A DNA stretch of 64,000 nt from positions 3,560,001 through 3,624,000 of the forward strand of contig NZ_CP139247.1 in assembly GCF_034087045.1 (NCBI RefSeq), in the 5' to 3' direction. A model generated the notes under the pieces. The model made no database searches. It was not told where the DNA came from and worked only from the letters and a program-made list of their open reading frames with translations. Made by a program: the position numbers and the translations under genes. Of this stretch, positions 1 through 8,675 are shown piece by piece. The stretch comes from Chitinophaga sancti. Lineage in GTDB: Bacteria; Bacteroidota; Bacteroidia; Chitinophagales; Chitinophagaceae. Each line of letters opens with the position of its first letter. The stretch's first letter is position 1.

Positions 1-3000
1 GCAAACCTGCCATCTGTTGCAGGGCCTTATTCTGATCCTGGTTGATTTCCTTCAGTTTCGCTGCCACACCACTTTCATATGCCAGTGACCCTACCTCCGG
101 CAGATTGATCTCATAAGAAATATCAGGTTTCATCAACTCCCCACGCAGGTTAATCAGGATATCCACCCGTTCTGTACGGGTCGCCAGTTTATCTGTTGTG
201 GTAGAAGCCGTTCCTACCAGGTTGTACAAACTCACTTTTGGCAAAGAATACTTTGCATGGATATCTACCTTCGCTGCCTGCGGATCGCCATTCCAGGTGA
301 TTGAACTGCTCTTATCGATATCAAACTTCCAGCTGGTCAGCCTTTGCAAGGTAAAATTATAACTACCCAGGTTGATCTCATAGTTTCCAAACATGGTAAA
401 GTCTCCATCCAGGTTTACATTGATCTGAAGGTTCCCGGTACCATTGGCAGAAATCATATCACCACTCGCAGCATCCATGATCACATCTATCTGTGCATCA
501 GGGGTAGCAGATATATCGAGTTTCACATTCAGCTTCACGTTATCCTTCTTCTTCCGCTTCTCTTCCTTCATCTCTGTACCATAGGTTTTGAAGGTAATGT
601 AATCCGACTTCCCGATGTCCTTACTATCCGACAATGGCAGGTAGAAATGGGTACCCTTATCCGGCTTTGCCTGCACTTTCAATACCATATCTTCTAACGG
701 ACCCTGGAAATAAACCTTTCCATCCGCAATCACATCTCCATAAAAGAGATCACTATCCGCCGCACCTGTACCCAGGAACACAAAGTTCCTCGCCGTTACA
801 TCAAAGTCGAAGTTCAGTTTATTGAAATGGTCATGAGAAATATAGCCACTGCCATTTGCTTTACTGTTGTTCTTATCAATGATGGTGAAGTTGCCAAACT
901 CAATCAGGTTATCATCTATATTGATGTTCAACTTAGGAATGGTATAATTTGTACCCAGGTACAATACCCTTACTTTCGCACTATCTACTTTCAGGTTTCC
1001 TTTCACCGAAGGCAGTTCTGTAGTGCCACTCACATTGATCTGGCCATTCACCTGCCCTTTCAGATCTGTCACATAATCTTTTACAAAGCGATCCAGCAAT
1101 ACCAGGTCTACACCCTTCATGTTTACTGTACCTTCCAGGTTATTATTTTCTTTCGTTAATCCCACACTTCCCTTTGCATCCAGGTTCTTACCGGCATTAT
1201 CACTATGTAGTTCAAATGTGGCTTCGCCGGTGCCCTGACTATATCCCCCTGCAAAAGATACCAGCCCGATGGAGTCATTGTCCAGTCGTAATTCTTTGGT
1301 CACAATATCCGCATCTATATCCAGGTTCCGCATCGGGTCTGTGATCAGGATCTTCCCGTCTGCCTGTCCCTCTATACGCATAGGCGTCAATTGCGCCGGA
1401 ATTACATCGGCCAGGTTCAGGTTCTTCAGGGTGATCATGAAGGTAGATTCATCCGGGTTGTATTCGTTGGTTTCTACGGACACGCTCTGTTCATTGCGCG
1501 TTACCTTCAGGTTATGTACAGTGAGGAAGTTCTTACTCCAATAAATTTCATTGCCCGGTGTCACATTCCACTGTCTTTCATTTACGGTAAAGGCACTGTT
1601 CAGGAAGCTGATTTTCACCCCATCCGATACAGTGATCACCCTGGCATAAAAACCATCCAGGGAGGTGGTGTCCTGTGCCTGCAGGTCTACTTTCAGGTAA
1701 GAAGTATCTTTGCCGGAGCTGGCCAGGATCAATGGGTGCTGTAGTATTACCTTGTCTCCACTGGTCACCCTGCCTATACTTGTACTGATGTCAATTTTAT
1801 TAAAATTACCGGAGCTTTTCAGTTGCAGGTCATTCACCATATACCCGCCATAGCCAGCCTGTGGCACAAATACATTCAGCGAAAGGTTGCCATTCACCGT
1901 ATTCAGCGACCCATCTATTTTTGACTGGTCAAACCCCGTCACCTTGTCTGTGAAACCTTTGATCAGCTTATCCACTTCTCCCATCTGGAATGAAAAGGAG
2001 AAATCCTGCTTAATCTCTTTGGCAGGTACTGTAGGGAAATAGCTGGGGTAGTATTTATTGAGCAACAGTTTGAATGCATCCGGCAGGTCCATAAAACTAT
2101 AGTTCCCTTTCACAAACCCGGTGATCTCACTACCCTGAATAGCCAGTACCTTGATATTGTTCTCCAGGTGTGTAGATACATTCAGTGAGTCAAATTCCAG
2201 CCTGTGTAGTTTGCGGTACAGCGATACATCGTACACACGGGCAGAACCATCGAAGTTATCGATATTGCTACCCGCAAAGTTCAGGTCCATTTTTGCCTGG
2301 AAAGTGAGCGAGTCATCCGTGAGGCGCATGGCCTTCAGGTTACTGTGTCGGATATCAGCATCAAAACGGAACACGGGCACCGGCGCATTGAAGTCAATGG
2401 TACCGGCAAAGTCCATATCCAGGTTAGGGTCGCCCACTGCGAGCGAACCGTTGAAGAACTTCCTGTTCATCTCACCCTTCGTCCTGATATTGGTATAGGT
2501 ATAATCGTAGAGCGTAATTTTCTGTACATCCGCATCTACTGTTGCATTCAGTGTTTTAAAGTTGAAACCGGCGCCGTTTACCTTCGCACTCAGCGACACG
2601 GTGGATAGCTGGGGTACATCCAGCAAGGTACCCATATTGAAATCATTCATGGTCAGACTACCGGAGTATACCGGCACATCCTTGCTGGTCTTGAAGTTCA
2701 GGTCAGAATTCAGGTTACCCAGGTTGGTCTGAAACTTACCATAGGCCACAAAGTCATTGATAAACCCTGTAAAGCTACCCTGGAAGAGGATGTTGCTCAG
2801 TTTGTCAATACGCAGTGGCTCCACGTTGCGCAGGGAAGGGGCAATGCTGAGGATCTCTCCGCCATTAGTGGTCAGTTCGTCCGCACGGAAGTCGATGAAG
2901 GTTTCTTCGATATCAGGCAACCCCCGCATTTCCAGACCTCCTTTCAGATGTGTACCTGCATTGTCAGAAAGTTCTATATTATTCGCTTTCAGGTTTGACA

Positions 3001-4213
3001 CCGGCCCACGGGCATCGCCGGAGAGCGTGGCTACCTTTTTCCAGTCGCTCAGTTCCGGGGCAAAGAAAGCAATATCGTCAGAAGATAGTTTACTGTTTAC
3101 AATATGTGCACGCATGTATACCAGGTTGATATAATCATTCATATCACTGATATCTGCATATTGCATGGTGTAATAATCACGGAGGTGGCTGTTGGCTGTC
3201 AGGAGGTCCATGTGAGAGAACTCCATTTCCACTGGCGACATCTTAAACCGTGCAGAGAGTTTCTTTACTTCAAATCCGCTTCGTTCTTTAGTACTGAAGG
3301 TCAGGTCGCCCAGGATACTATCTTTTACTAATGTCGTATTGGTGAGTTGTAGATTTATTTTCTGGAAGCGTATATGATTCGGTGCAAAAGAACCGGCTGT
3401 TACAGCTGTGGTATCATCCGGGTCGTCTACGCCAAAGAGGCCGTCTTTGATGGAGACTTCCTTGACCAGCAGTTTCCAGTTGGCGCTGTTCCAGCGAAGC
3501 TCAGGAATAGCGGTAGTATCTGTCAGCTCCTCTTTGTCTGCTTTGGGTTTTTTGTGACGCAGGGGGGAGGACTTATAACTGGAAATAATAAACGATGGCT
3601 TGTCCAGTTTCAGCTCCTGGATGTCAATATTGTGTTGCTGCAGATCGAGGTTCTTGGCATCCAGGTAAATTTGTTTGGCAGTTACGTAGTAGTCTTCACC
3701 AATCCACTGGTCTACCTGGTTGATCCTGACATTCGTGAGGTCGACCTTACGAAGGTCAAACGATACGCCGCCGGAAGGTTTCTTTGTTTTCGATGTATCA
3801 GGTGCACTGGCAAAGGCGTCGATGATGAATTCGTAGTTCCAGAGAGAATCTTTGCGGGTACGAATTAAGTTGATGCTGGCATTATCCAGGCCGATGTATT
3901 TGAGCACCGGCTTATCCTGTACGAAGAACCAGTCGGTGATCTTTACCTGGGCAGTACCGGCATACAGCAAAGTATCTTTGTGCCTGTCTTCAATATAAAG
4001 ACCTTCCAGGCGAAGGCTGTTGAAAAGACGGATATCCACATGCCTGAGGTCTACCCTTGTTTTCAGCTGCTGCGAGAGTCGGGTGATTGCTTGCTGAACA
4101 AGGAAATTCTGTACTGCAGGAATGTTGATCAGGATACCCAGAAGGATAGCCAAACCCAATATACTAAGGAGAACAATCGTGATTATTTTACGTACCTTTT
4201 TCAGCGCAGCAAT
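1..4213 (-). CDS. TamB-like translocation/assembly module protein (3' end outside window)
   Basis: Very large envelope protein of the TamB/AsmA-like class, anchored in the inner membrane and spanning the periplasm; the family is linked to outer-membrane protein assembly and lipid transport. The reverse strand is open from about 4228 to the left edge in one frame. It begins with a basic stretch and a hydrophobic segment (KKVRKIITIVLLSILGLAIL), then long beta-rich sequence. Near the left edge it reads DILINLRGELMKPDISYEIN and then a conserved KLKEINQDQNK stretch, typical of the C-terminal TamB domain, so only the last part is missing. The start is uncertain: between the upstream in-frame stop (4229-4231) and the membrane helix there is no ATG, GTG or TTG. 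ATT at 4213 or CTG at 4204 are candidates, and ATT was chosen only as a bound. The gene is divergent from pstS. Confidence 0.85.
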   Translation of the reverse strand, partial: MAALKKVRKIITIVLLSILGLAILLGILINIPAVQNFLVQQAITRLSQQLKTRVDLRHVDIRLFNSLRLEGLYIEDRHKDTLLYAGTAQVKITDWFFVQDKPVLKYIGLDNASINLIRTRKDSLWNYEFIIDAFASAPDTSKTKKPSGGVSFDLRKVDLTNVRINQVDQWIGEDYYVTAKQIYLDAKNLDLQQHNIDIQELKLDKPSFIISSYKSSPLRHKKPKADKEELTDTTAIPELRWNSANWKLLVKEVSIKDGLFGVDDPDDTTAVTAGSFAPNHIRFQKINLQLTNTTLVKDSILGDLTFSTKERSGFEVKKLSARFKMSPVEMEFSHMDLLTANSHLRDYYTMQYADISDMNDYINLVYMRAHIVNSKLSSDDIAFFAPELSDWKKVATLSGDARGPVSNLKANNIELSDNAGTHLKGGLEMRGLPDIEETFIDFRADELTTNGGEILSIAPSLRNVEPLRIDKLSNILFQGSFTGFINDFVAYGKFQTNLGNLNSDLNFKTSKDVPVYSGSLTMNDFNMGTLLDVPQLSTVSLSAKVNGAGFNFKTLNATVDADVQKITLYDYTYTNIRTKGEMNRKFFNGSLAVGDPNLDMDFAGTIDFNAPVPVFRFDADIRHSNLKAMRLTDDSLTFQAKMDLNFAGSNIDNFDGSARVYDVSLYRKLHRLEFDSLNVSTHLENNIKVLAIQGSEITGFVKGNYSFMDLPDAFKLLLNKYYPSYFPTVPAKEIKQDFSFSFQMGEVDKLIKGFTDKVTGFDQSKIDGSLNTVNGNLSLNVFVPQAGYGGYMVNDLQLKSSGNFNKIDISTSIGRVTSGDKVILQHPLILASSGKDTSYLKVDLQAQDTTSLDGFYARVITVSDGVKISFLNSAFTVNERQWNVTPGNEIYWSKNFLTVHNLKVTRNEQSVSVETNEYNPDESTFMITLKNLNLADVIPAQLTPMRIEGQADGKILITDPMRNLDIDADIVTKELRLDNDSIGLVSFAGGYSQGTGEATFELHSDNAGKNLDAKGSVGLTKENNNLEGTVNMKGVDLVLLDRFVKDYVTDLKGQVNGQINVSGTTELPSVKGNLKVDSAKVRVLYLGTNYTIPKLNINIDDNLIEFGNFTIIDKNNSKANGSGYISHDHFNKLNFDFDVTARNFVFLGTGAADSDLFYGDVIADGKVYFQGPLEDMVLKVQAKPDKGTHFYLPLSDSKDIGKSDYITFKTYGTEMKEEKRKKKDNVKLNVKLDISATPDAQIDVIMDAASGDMISANGTGNLQINVNLDGDFTMFGNYEINLGSYNFTLQRLTSWKFDIDKSSSITWNGDPQAAKVDIHAKYSLPKVSLYNLVGTASTTTDKLATRTERVDILINLRGELMKPDISYEINLPEVGSLAYESGVAAKLKEINQDQNKALQQMAGL

Positions 4214-4360
4214 GTTTAAGCGGCAAATTTAATTGAATAAGTTGATAATACCGGGCTCTTGGAGCGATCAGGTTAGCAATTTTTCTTAAGCGACATGCCC
4301 CTGTTTTACAAGTTTAATTAATAGTAAGTTAATACAGTTGTTAAAGTTTTTGGAGTGGGA

Positions 4361-4377
4361 ATTGATATCTTATCAAT
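4361..4377. promoter_or_regulatory. perfect inverted repeat touching the pstS start codon
   Basis: Seven-base arms ATTGATA and TATCAAT around a 3-base centre (TCT) end one base before the pstS ATG at 4378. It could be a dimeric regulator site or a small mRNA hairpin that masks the start. The function is inferred; only the symmetry and position are seen. Confidence 0.4.
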
Positions 4378-5205
4378 ATGAAGTATTCATTCCTCATCCT
4401 GGGCATTGTGCTGTTATCCTGTTCGGGCAATAAGACAGTGAAAGTGAAGGGATCAGATACCGAAGTTAACCTTGCCGTACAGTTTGCAGAGTCATTTCAT
4501 CATTACCAGCCTTCATTATTCGTTTCCGTATCCGGTGGTGGTTCCGGATTGGGTATCGCCTCCCTGCTGAATGGCACGGCAGATATTGCCAATGCCAGCA
4601 GGAGGATCAATGATAAAGAGGTGGCCTTGTTCCGGGAAAAAGGCATCGCTCTCGATTCATTCATTTTTGCACAGGATGCCATCGCCTTTATCGTAGCGGA
4701 TGATCTTCCACTGGAATCTATCAGTACCCAACAGCTGGCTGATGTGCTGAGTGGAAGGGCCCGGAATTGGGAGCAGATTACTGGAAAGAACCTGCCGGTG
4801 AACATTTATGGGCGTCAAAGTAATTCCGGAACCCATGATTTTGTAAAAGATCGTTTGCATATCGCTTTCTCTCCACGCGCAAAACAAATGAATGGTAATG
4901 CACAGATCGTGGAAGCCATTCGTGCAGATCACTCCGGCATAGGCTATGTAGGTGCCGGCTATGTAAGCGCCGGGTCTAACAAAGGGATAAAAGTATTACC
5001 GGTGTATACTACAGACAAAGTTGATGCGGTGTCGCCCCTGGATGCTGCAAAAATCGGAGAAGGAAAATACTTCTTCCAGCGCCCCCTGTTCCAATACTTT
5101 AGAGCGAAAGATTCAATACATGTACGGCCTTTCATCGCTTTCGAACAAAGCCCGGAAGGCCAGCGAATAATCAAGACAGGAGGGTATTATCCAGTTGGAA
5201 AATAG
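4378..5205 (+). CDS. pstS: phosphate ABC transporter substrate-binding lipoprotein PstS
   Basis: Periplasmic phosphate-binding component of the high-affinity PstSCAB importer, 275 residues. It has a lipoprotein signal with the lipobox cysteine at residue 15 (ILLSC-like). The mature start VKVKGSDTEVNLAVQFAE and the loop SGGGSGLGIASLLNGTADIA match the PBP-like fold of PstS, in which serines and the GSD turn bind the anion. A further conserved loop GRQSNSGTHDF lies in the second lobe. It is followed by pstC, pstA and pstB on the same strand with a 128-bp gap before pstC. Low-phosphate control is expected from the family. An inverted repeat abuts its ATG. Confidence 0.92.
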   Translation: MKYSFLILGIVLLSCSGNKTVKVKGSDTEVNLAVQFAESFHHYQPSLFVSVSGGGSGLGIASLLNGTADIANASRRINDKEVALFREKGIALDSFIFAQDAIAFIVADDLPLESISTQQLADVLSGRARNWEQITGKNLPVNIYGRQSNSGTHDFVKDRLHIAFSPRAKQMNGNAQIVEAIRADHSGIGYVGAGYVSAGSNKGIKVLPVYTTDKVDAVSPLDAAKIGEGKYFFQRPLFQYFRAKDSIHVRPFIAFEQSPEGQRIIKTGGYYPVGK

Positions 5206-5218
5206 ATAATGTATTACA

Positions 5219-5295
5219 TTTCTATAAGCGTTCTTAGACTGCTCTTAGACCGTTCTTCGACGGTTGTTCGATTATTCTTCGATGCTTCTATAACC
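5219..5295 (+). repeat. degenerate 11-bp tandem repeat between pstS and pstC
   Basis: Seven consecutive 11-base units in perfect register fill most of the pstS-pstC gap. The best-conserved units read GTTCTTAGACT, GTTCTTCGACG and ATTCTTCGATG, giving a consensus close to NTTCTTNGANN. The 11-base period equals one helical turn, as in direct-repeat operators bound by PhoB-type regulators. A related array with the same period lies at 43964-44088, so a dispersed repeat family is an equal possibility. Confidence 0.6.
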
Positions 5296-5333
5296 TGATA
5301 CTGATTTTCAAACTGTTTTATTCTACCCAAAAA

Positions 5334-6230
5334 ATGATCTTTATGCATATGAAAAGGCGGGAAAGGATGGACTGGCTCATGAAACAGGTGTTCAAAACGA
5401 CTGGCTTACTCACCATTGCCTTGCTGGCAGGTATTTTCATTATGTTGTTTTACAACAGTGTGAGCTTCTTTTTCGATGTACCTCCCATCGACTTTTTTAC
5501 TGGGGCACAGTGGGATCCGGATAATTCCAAGAATGCCTATAGCATCATTCCATTGCTCGTGAGCACGGGCCTGGTGGCTTTTGGGTCTATGATCATCGCG
5601 GTGCCATTGGGTATATTATGTGCCGCCTTTCTCTCAGAACTGGCGCCACGAAAATTGCAGGTCATATTAAAACCTGTTATCGAAATGCTGGCCGCCATTC
5701 CTTCTGTGGCCATTGGTTTCCTGGGTATTACCCTGGTAGGACCAGGTATTGCAAAGATATTCGGAATTGCGAATGGATTGAATGCCCTGAATGGTTCTAT
5801 CTTATTGGCAGTGATGGCATTACCTACCATCATTACCATTAGTGAAGATGCGATCAATGCCATTCCCCGTAGTCATCGCGAAGCTTCGCTGGCGCTGGGC
5901 GCCAATCAATGGCAAACCCTGTATAAAGTGGTCATACCCGCTGCCTACCCGGGATTGATCGCTGCCGTGTTGCTAGGATTAGGCAGAGCCCTGGGCGAAA
6001 CGATGACAGTACTCATGGCCACCGGCAATACTGCCGAGATGCCCACTGGTTTCCTGGATTCTATCAGAACCATCACCGCTACCATTGCCATCGAAATGGG
6101 AGAGGTGCCTTACCGCACTACCCACTACTTTGCGCTATTTGCTATCGCAGCTGTGTTGTTCTTAATTACTTTACTCATCAACCTCGTTGGGGAATATGCC
6201 GCTAACAGGTTGAGAAAATTTCAGGCATGA
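5334..6230 (+). CDS. pstC: phosphate ABC transporter permease PstC
   Basis: Inner-membrane permease subunit of the phosphate importer, 298 residues with about six hydrophobic segments. The cytoplasmic coupling loop of binding-protein-dependent permeases is visible as EASLALGANQWQTLYKVVIP (around residues 182-201), followed by GLGRALGETMTVLMATGN, which is characteristic of PstC. Its last four bases overlap the pstA start (ATGA at 6227-6230), so translation is probably coupled. The start is not sharp: ATG at 5334 is followed by in-frame ATGs at 5343 and 5349, and the first 15 residues are not typical, so a slightly later start is possible. Confidence 0.93.
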   Translation: MIFMHMKRRERMDWLMKQVFKTTGLLTIALLAGIFIMLFYNSVSFFFDVPPIDFFTGAQWDPDNSKNAYSIIPLLVSTGLVAFGSMIIAVPLGILCAAFLSELAPRKLQVILKPVIEMLAAIPSVAIGFLGITLVGPGIAKIFGIANGLNALNGSILLAVMALPTIITISEDAINAIPRSHREASLALGANQWQTLYKVVIPAAYPGLIAAVLLGLGRALGETMTVLMATGNTAEMPTGFLDSIRTITATIAIEMGEVPYRTTHYFALFAIAAVLFLITLLINLVGEYAANRLRKFQA

Positions 6231-7060
6231 GAAAATGGTTTAACTGGTTAATATTGACAGGAAGTACGTTCATCGTCTGCCTGTTTCTGGGCGTCATCCT
6301 ATGGGATATCTTCTCAAAAGGGTTTTCTGTATTATCGTGGCAATTTGTGAGCCAGCCCCCGGTAGCTGCTATGACTAAAGGAGGGATTCTGCCAGCTATT
6401 ACCGGTACATTGTTACTCACCTTTATCACGACATTATTTTCTGTGCCCTTCGGTGTAGCCTGTGCCGTGTACCTGAATGAATATGCCAGACCTTCTATGT
6501 TGACGAATTTGATCAGGGGTTCTATCCGCAACCTGTCTGGTATTCCTTCTATTATTTATGGCTTGTTTGGGCTGGCGCTTTTTGTGCAGACCTTCAGGCT
6601 CGGTACTTCTGTATTTGCTGCTGGTCTTACATTAGGGTTACTGTCATTGCCTTATATTATTACTACCACCGAAGAGGCGCTGAAGCGGGTGCCTGTCAGT
6701 ATGCGCGAAGCTACGCTGGCACTGGGTATCACACAGTTTGAAACGATCAGGGACGTAGTTTTACCCAAGGCATTGCCAGGCATTCTCACAGGTGTTATTC
6801 TGACCCTGTCAAGAGCCGCAGGCGAAACGGCACCTATCTTATTTACCGGTGCCGCATTTTATATCAATGGCATGACAACAGCCCTGGATCAGGAGTTCAT
6901 GGCATTGCCCTATCACCTGTATATGTTGTGCACGCAGCACCAGTCTATCGAAGCCGTACGGCCCCTGGCGTATGGAACGGCTGTTGTGCTCATTATACTC
7001 GTGTTTCTCCTGAACATGGTCGCTTTTTATTTCAGGTTTAAACAAAGAACGCAGGATTGA
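6227..7060 (+). CDS. pstA: phosphate ABC transporter permease PstA
   Basis: Second permease subunit of the phosphate importer, 277 residues, forming the membrane channel with PstC. It has six predicted membrane segments. The EAA coupling loop reads REATLALGITQFETIRDVVL, and is followed by LSRAAGETAPILFTGAAF, the signature that distinguishes PstA. NLSGIPSIIYGLFGLALFV matches the conserved segment near the middle. It overlaps pstC by four bases, and pstB follows after 2 bp (or overlaps by four bases if the TTG at 7057 is the pstB start). Confidence 0.94.
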   Translation: MRKWFNWLILTGSTFIVCLFLGVILWDIFSKGFSVLSWQFVSQPPVAAMTKGGILPAITGTLLLTFITTLFSVPFGVACAVYLNEYARPSMLTNLIRGSIRNLSGIPSIIYGLFGLALFVQTFRLGTSVFAAGLTLGLLSLPYIITTTEEALKRVPVSMREATLALGITQFETIRDVVLPKALPGILTGVILTLSRAAGETAPILFTGAAFYINGMTTALDQEFMALPYHLYMLCTQHQSIEAVRPLAYGTAVVLIILVFLLNMVAFYFRFKQRTQD

Positions 7061-7062
7061 TT

Positions 7063-7818
7063 ATGGATAAGATCAAATTGTCAGCACACCATTTGGATTT
7101 ATATTTTGGTAATAAACAGATCCTGAAACAGGTGAACATCGACTTCCCTGAAAACAAGGTGACGGCGCTGATCGGGCCTTCCGGATGTGGAAAGTCTACC
7201 TTACTACGTTCATTTAACCGCATGCATGATCTATCGCCTGATGCAAAGATTAAGGGAGAGATCCTACTGGATAACCAGGATATTTATGACCACCAGCTCT
7301 CTGTCAATGAAGTGAGACGAAGGATCGGGATGGTGTTTCAGAAGGCCAATCCTTTGCCCAAAAGCATCTTTGATAATCTCGCTTATCCACTGCGTATCCA
7401 TCAGTTTTCCAAACATGAAATTCCAGGTTTGGTACAGCGGGCACTGGAAGAAAGTTACCTGTGGGATGAAGTAAAAGATGAATTGAAGAAACCTGCCGTA
7501 AAATTATCCGGTGGGCAGCAACAACGATTGTGTATAGCAAGAGCGGTGGTACTGCGCCCCGAGGTCATCCTGATGGATGAACCCTGTTCTGCACTGGACC
7601 CTATCAGCACAAATAAAATAGAATCACTCATCCTCAGTCTGAAGCGGGATTATACCATCGTCATCGTCACCCACAATATGCAGCAGGCCCAGCGTATATC
7701 AGACAAAGTCGCTTTTATGTACCTGGGCGAACTGATTGAATATGGCGATACCAAACAGATATTCCATTCTCCTCAACAGGAGCTGACAAAGAATTATGTA
7801 AACGGCCATTTTGGATGA
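7063..7818 (+). CDS. pstB: phosphate ABC transporter ATP-binding protein PstB
   Basis: ATPase that powers the Pst importer, 251 residues. Walker A is GPSGCGKST (about residues 38-46), the Q-loop is GMVFQKANPLPKSIFDN, the ABC signature is LSGGQQQRLCIARA, Walker B is VILMDEPCSALDP and the switch histidine is in VTHNMQQAQRISD. The SALDPI sequence is usual for PstB. ATG at 7063 is preferred over an in-frame TTG at 7057 that would overlap pstA. The operon ends here: the next gene, 7822-8673, converges three bases later, and no phoU follows, although phoU often closes pst operons. Confidence 0.95.
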   Translation: MDKIKLSAHHLDLYFGNKQILKQVNIDFPENKVTALIGPSGCGKSTLLRSFNRMHDLSPDAKIKGEILLDNQDIYDHQLSVNEVRRRIGMVFQKANPLPKSIFDNLAYPLRIHQFSKHEIPGLVQRALEESYLWDEVKDELKKPAVKLSGGQQQRLCIARAVVLRPEVILMDEPCSALDPISTNKIESLILSLKRDYTIVIVTHNMQQAQRISDKVAFMYLGELIEYGDTKQIFHSPQQELTKNYVNGHFG

Positions 7819-7821
7819 TGC

Positions 7822-8673
7822 TTACAACGCCACCGGCTCTACCTTGTAACCTGCTTTTCGGAGCAGTGCGATGACCCCGCCTTTGCCGGCTAAATGACCA
7901 GCGCCAAAGGCAAAGAATGAAGGTGTCTGCTGTATCTGTTTGGTGATAACAGGTATCCAGTTGTTATTACGATCATCCAGCATGAGCTTTTTGTAGCGGA
8001 CCACATCTTCTTCCTGCAGGATTAAACCAAGCAGCTGGTTGAGATCAGCCTTATAATAAGCATCCAGCAATTGTTGGTACTCCGTTCTGGAAGCTGCCAT
8101 ATCTTTCACCTGCTTTACAAGACTTGCTGCTTCCTCTTTATCAGGAATACTATCAAATATCGCGATCTGATCTTCCGCATTTTCCAGTCCATGTATGGTG
8201 AGTCCCTGGTCTTTGGCAAGTAGCAGGAGCATATTTTCGCAGGAGACAGGATTCGGACAGGTAGCTGTTTTCTCCAATAGCATACTCATAATGAGCATGG
8301 GTTTCATCTTGTCTAATAACTGCAATGATGTGCCGACTGAGTCGCGAAAGTAATCGCTCAGTATTGTATAATCTTCAGGAGATAACAATGCTTTGAATGA
8401 ATAACCTTCAGGCATCATCATTTCACCGGCTATGCGGGTCATGGCTTCCGTATCGTCCATGTTGAATTCCATATAGAAGGCTTTGGTCTCCTTCATCGCT
8501 TTGCCAATGGCGACAGAAAAAGGAAGATCGTCGGTGCAGAGCATGTGGATGGTGCCAAACAGGTAAGATGGCTTAGACAGGCCATGGCCGGAGATTTTCC
8601 AGAGCAGGGAAGACGAATCTTTGTGTGCTGCCGGCAAAAAGGTCGTTAACAGGCAAAGTAAGGTTGTGAACAT
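7822..8673 (-). CDS. TraB/GumN family secreted protein
   Basis: 283-residue exported protein with a signal peptide (MFTTLLCLLTTFLPAAHKD). The mature protein begins LLWKISGHGLSKPSYLFGTI, the hallmark of the TraB/GumN family (erythromycin-esterase/TraB superfamily fold), and keeps the C-terminal FFAFGAGHLAGKGGVIALL motif. Family members are proposed metal-dependent proteases or hydrolases, but the activity is not settled. It is the last gene of a tight leftward cluster, two bases after the AOS-like gene. The function beyond the family name is not supported. Confidence 0.85.
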   Translation of the reverse strand: MFTTLLCLLTTFLPAAHKDSSSLLWKISGHGLSKPSYLFGTIHMLCTDDLPFSVAIGKAMKETKAFYMEFNMDDTEAMTRIAGEMMMPEGYSFKALLSPEDYTILSDYFRDSVGTSLQLLDKMKPMLIMSMLLEKTATCPNPVSCENMLLLLAKDQGLTIHGLENAEDQIAIFDSIPDKEEAASLVKQVKDMAASRTEYQQLLDAYYKADLNQLLGLILQEEDVVRYKKLMLDDRNNNWIPVITKQIQQTPSFFAFGAGHLAGKGGVIALLRKAGYKVEPVAL

Positions 8674-8675
8674 GA

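Noticed and set aside
827..3868. Several + strand frames of 90-164 codons
   Set aside because: All are antisense to the TamB-like gene, which is open in one frame through the whole region.
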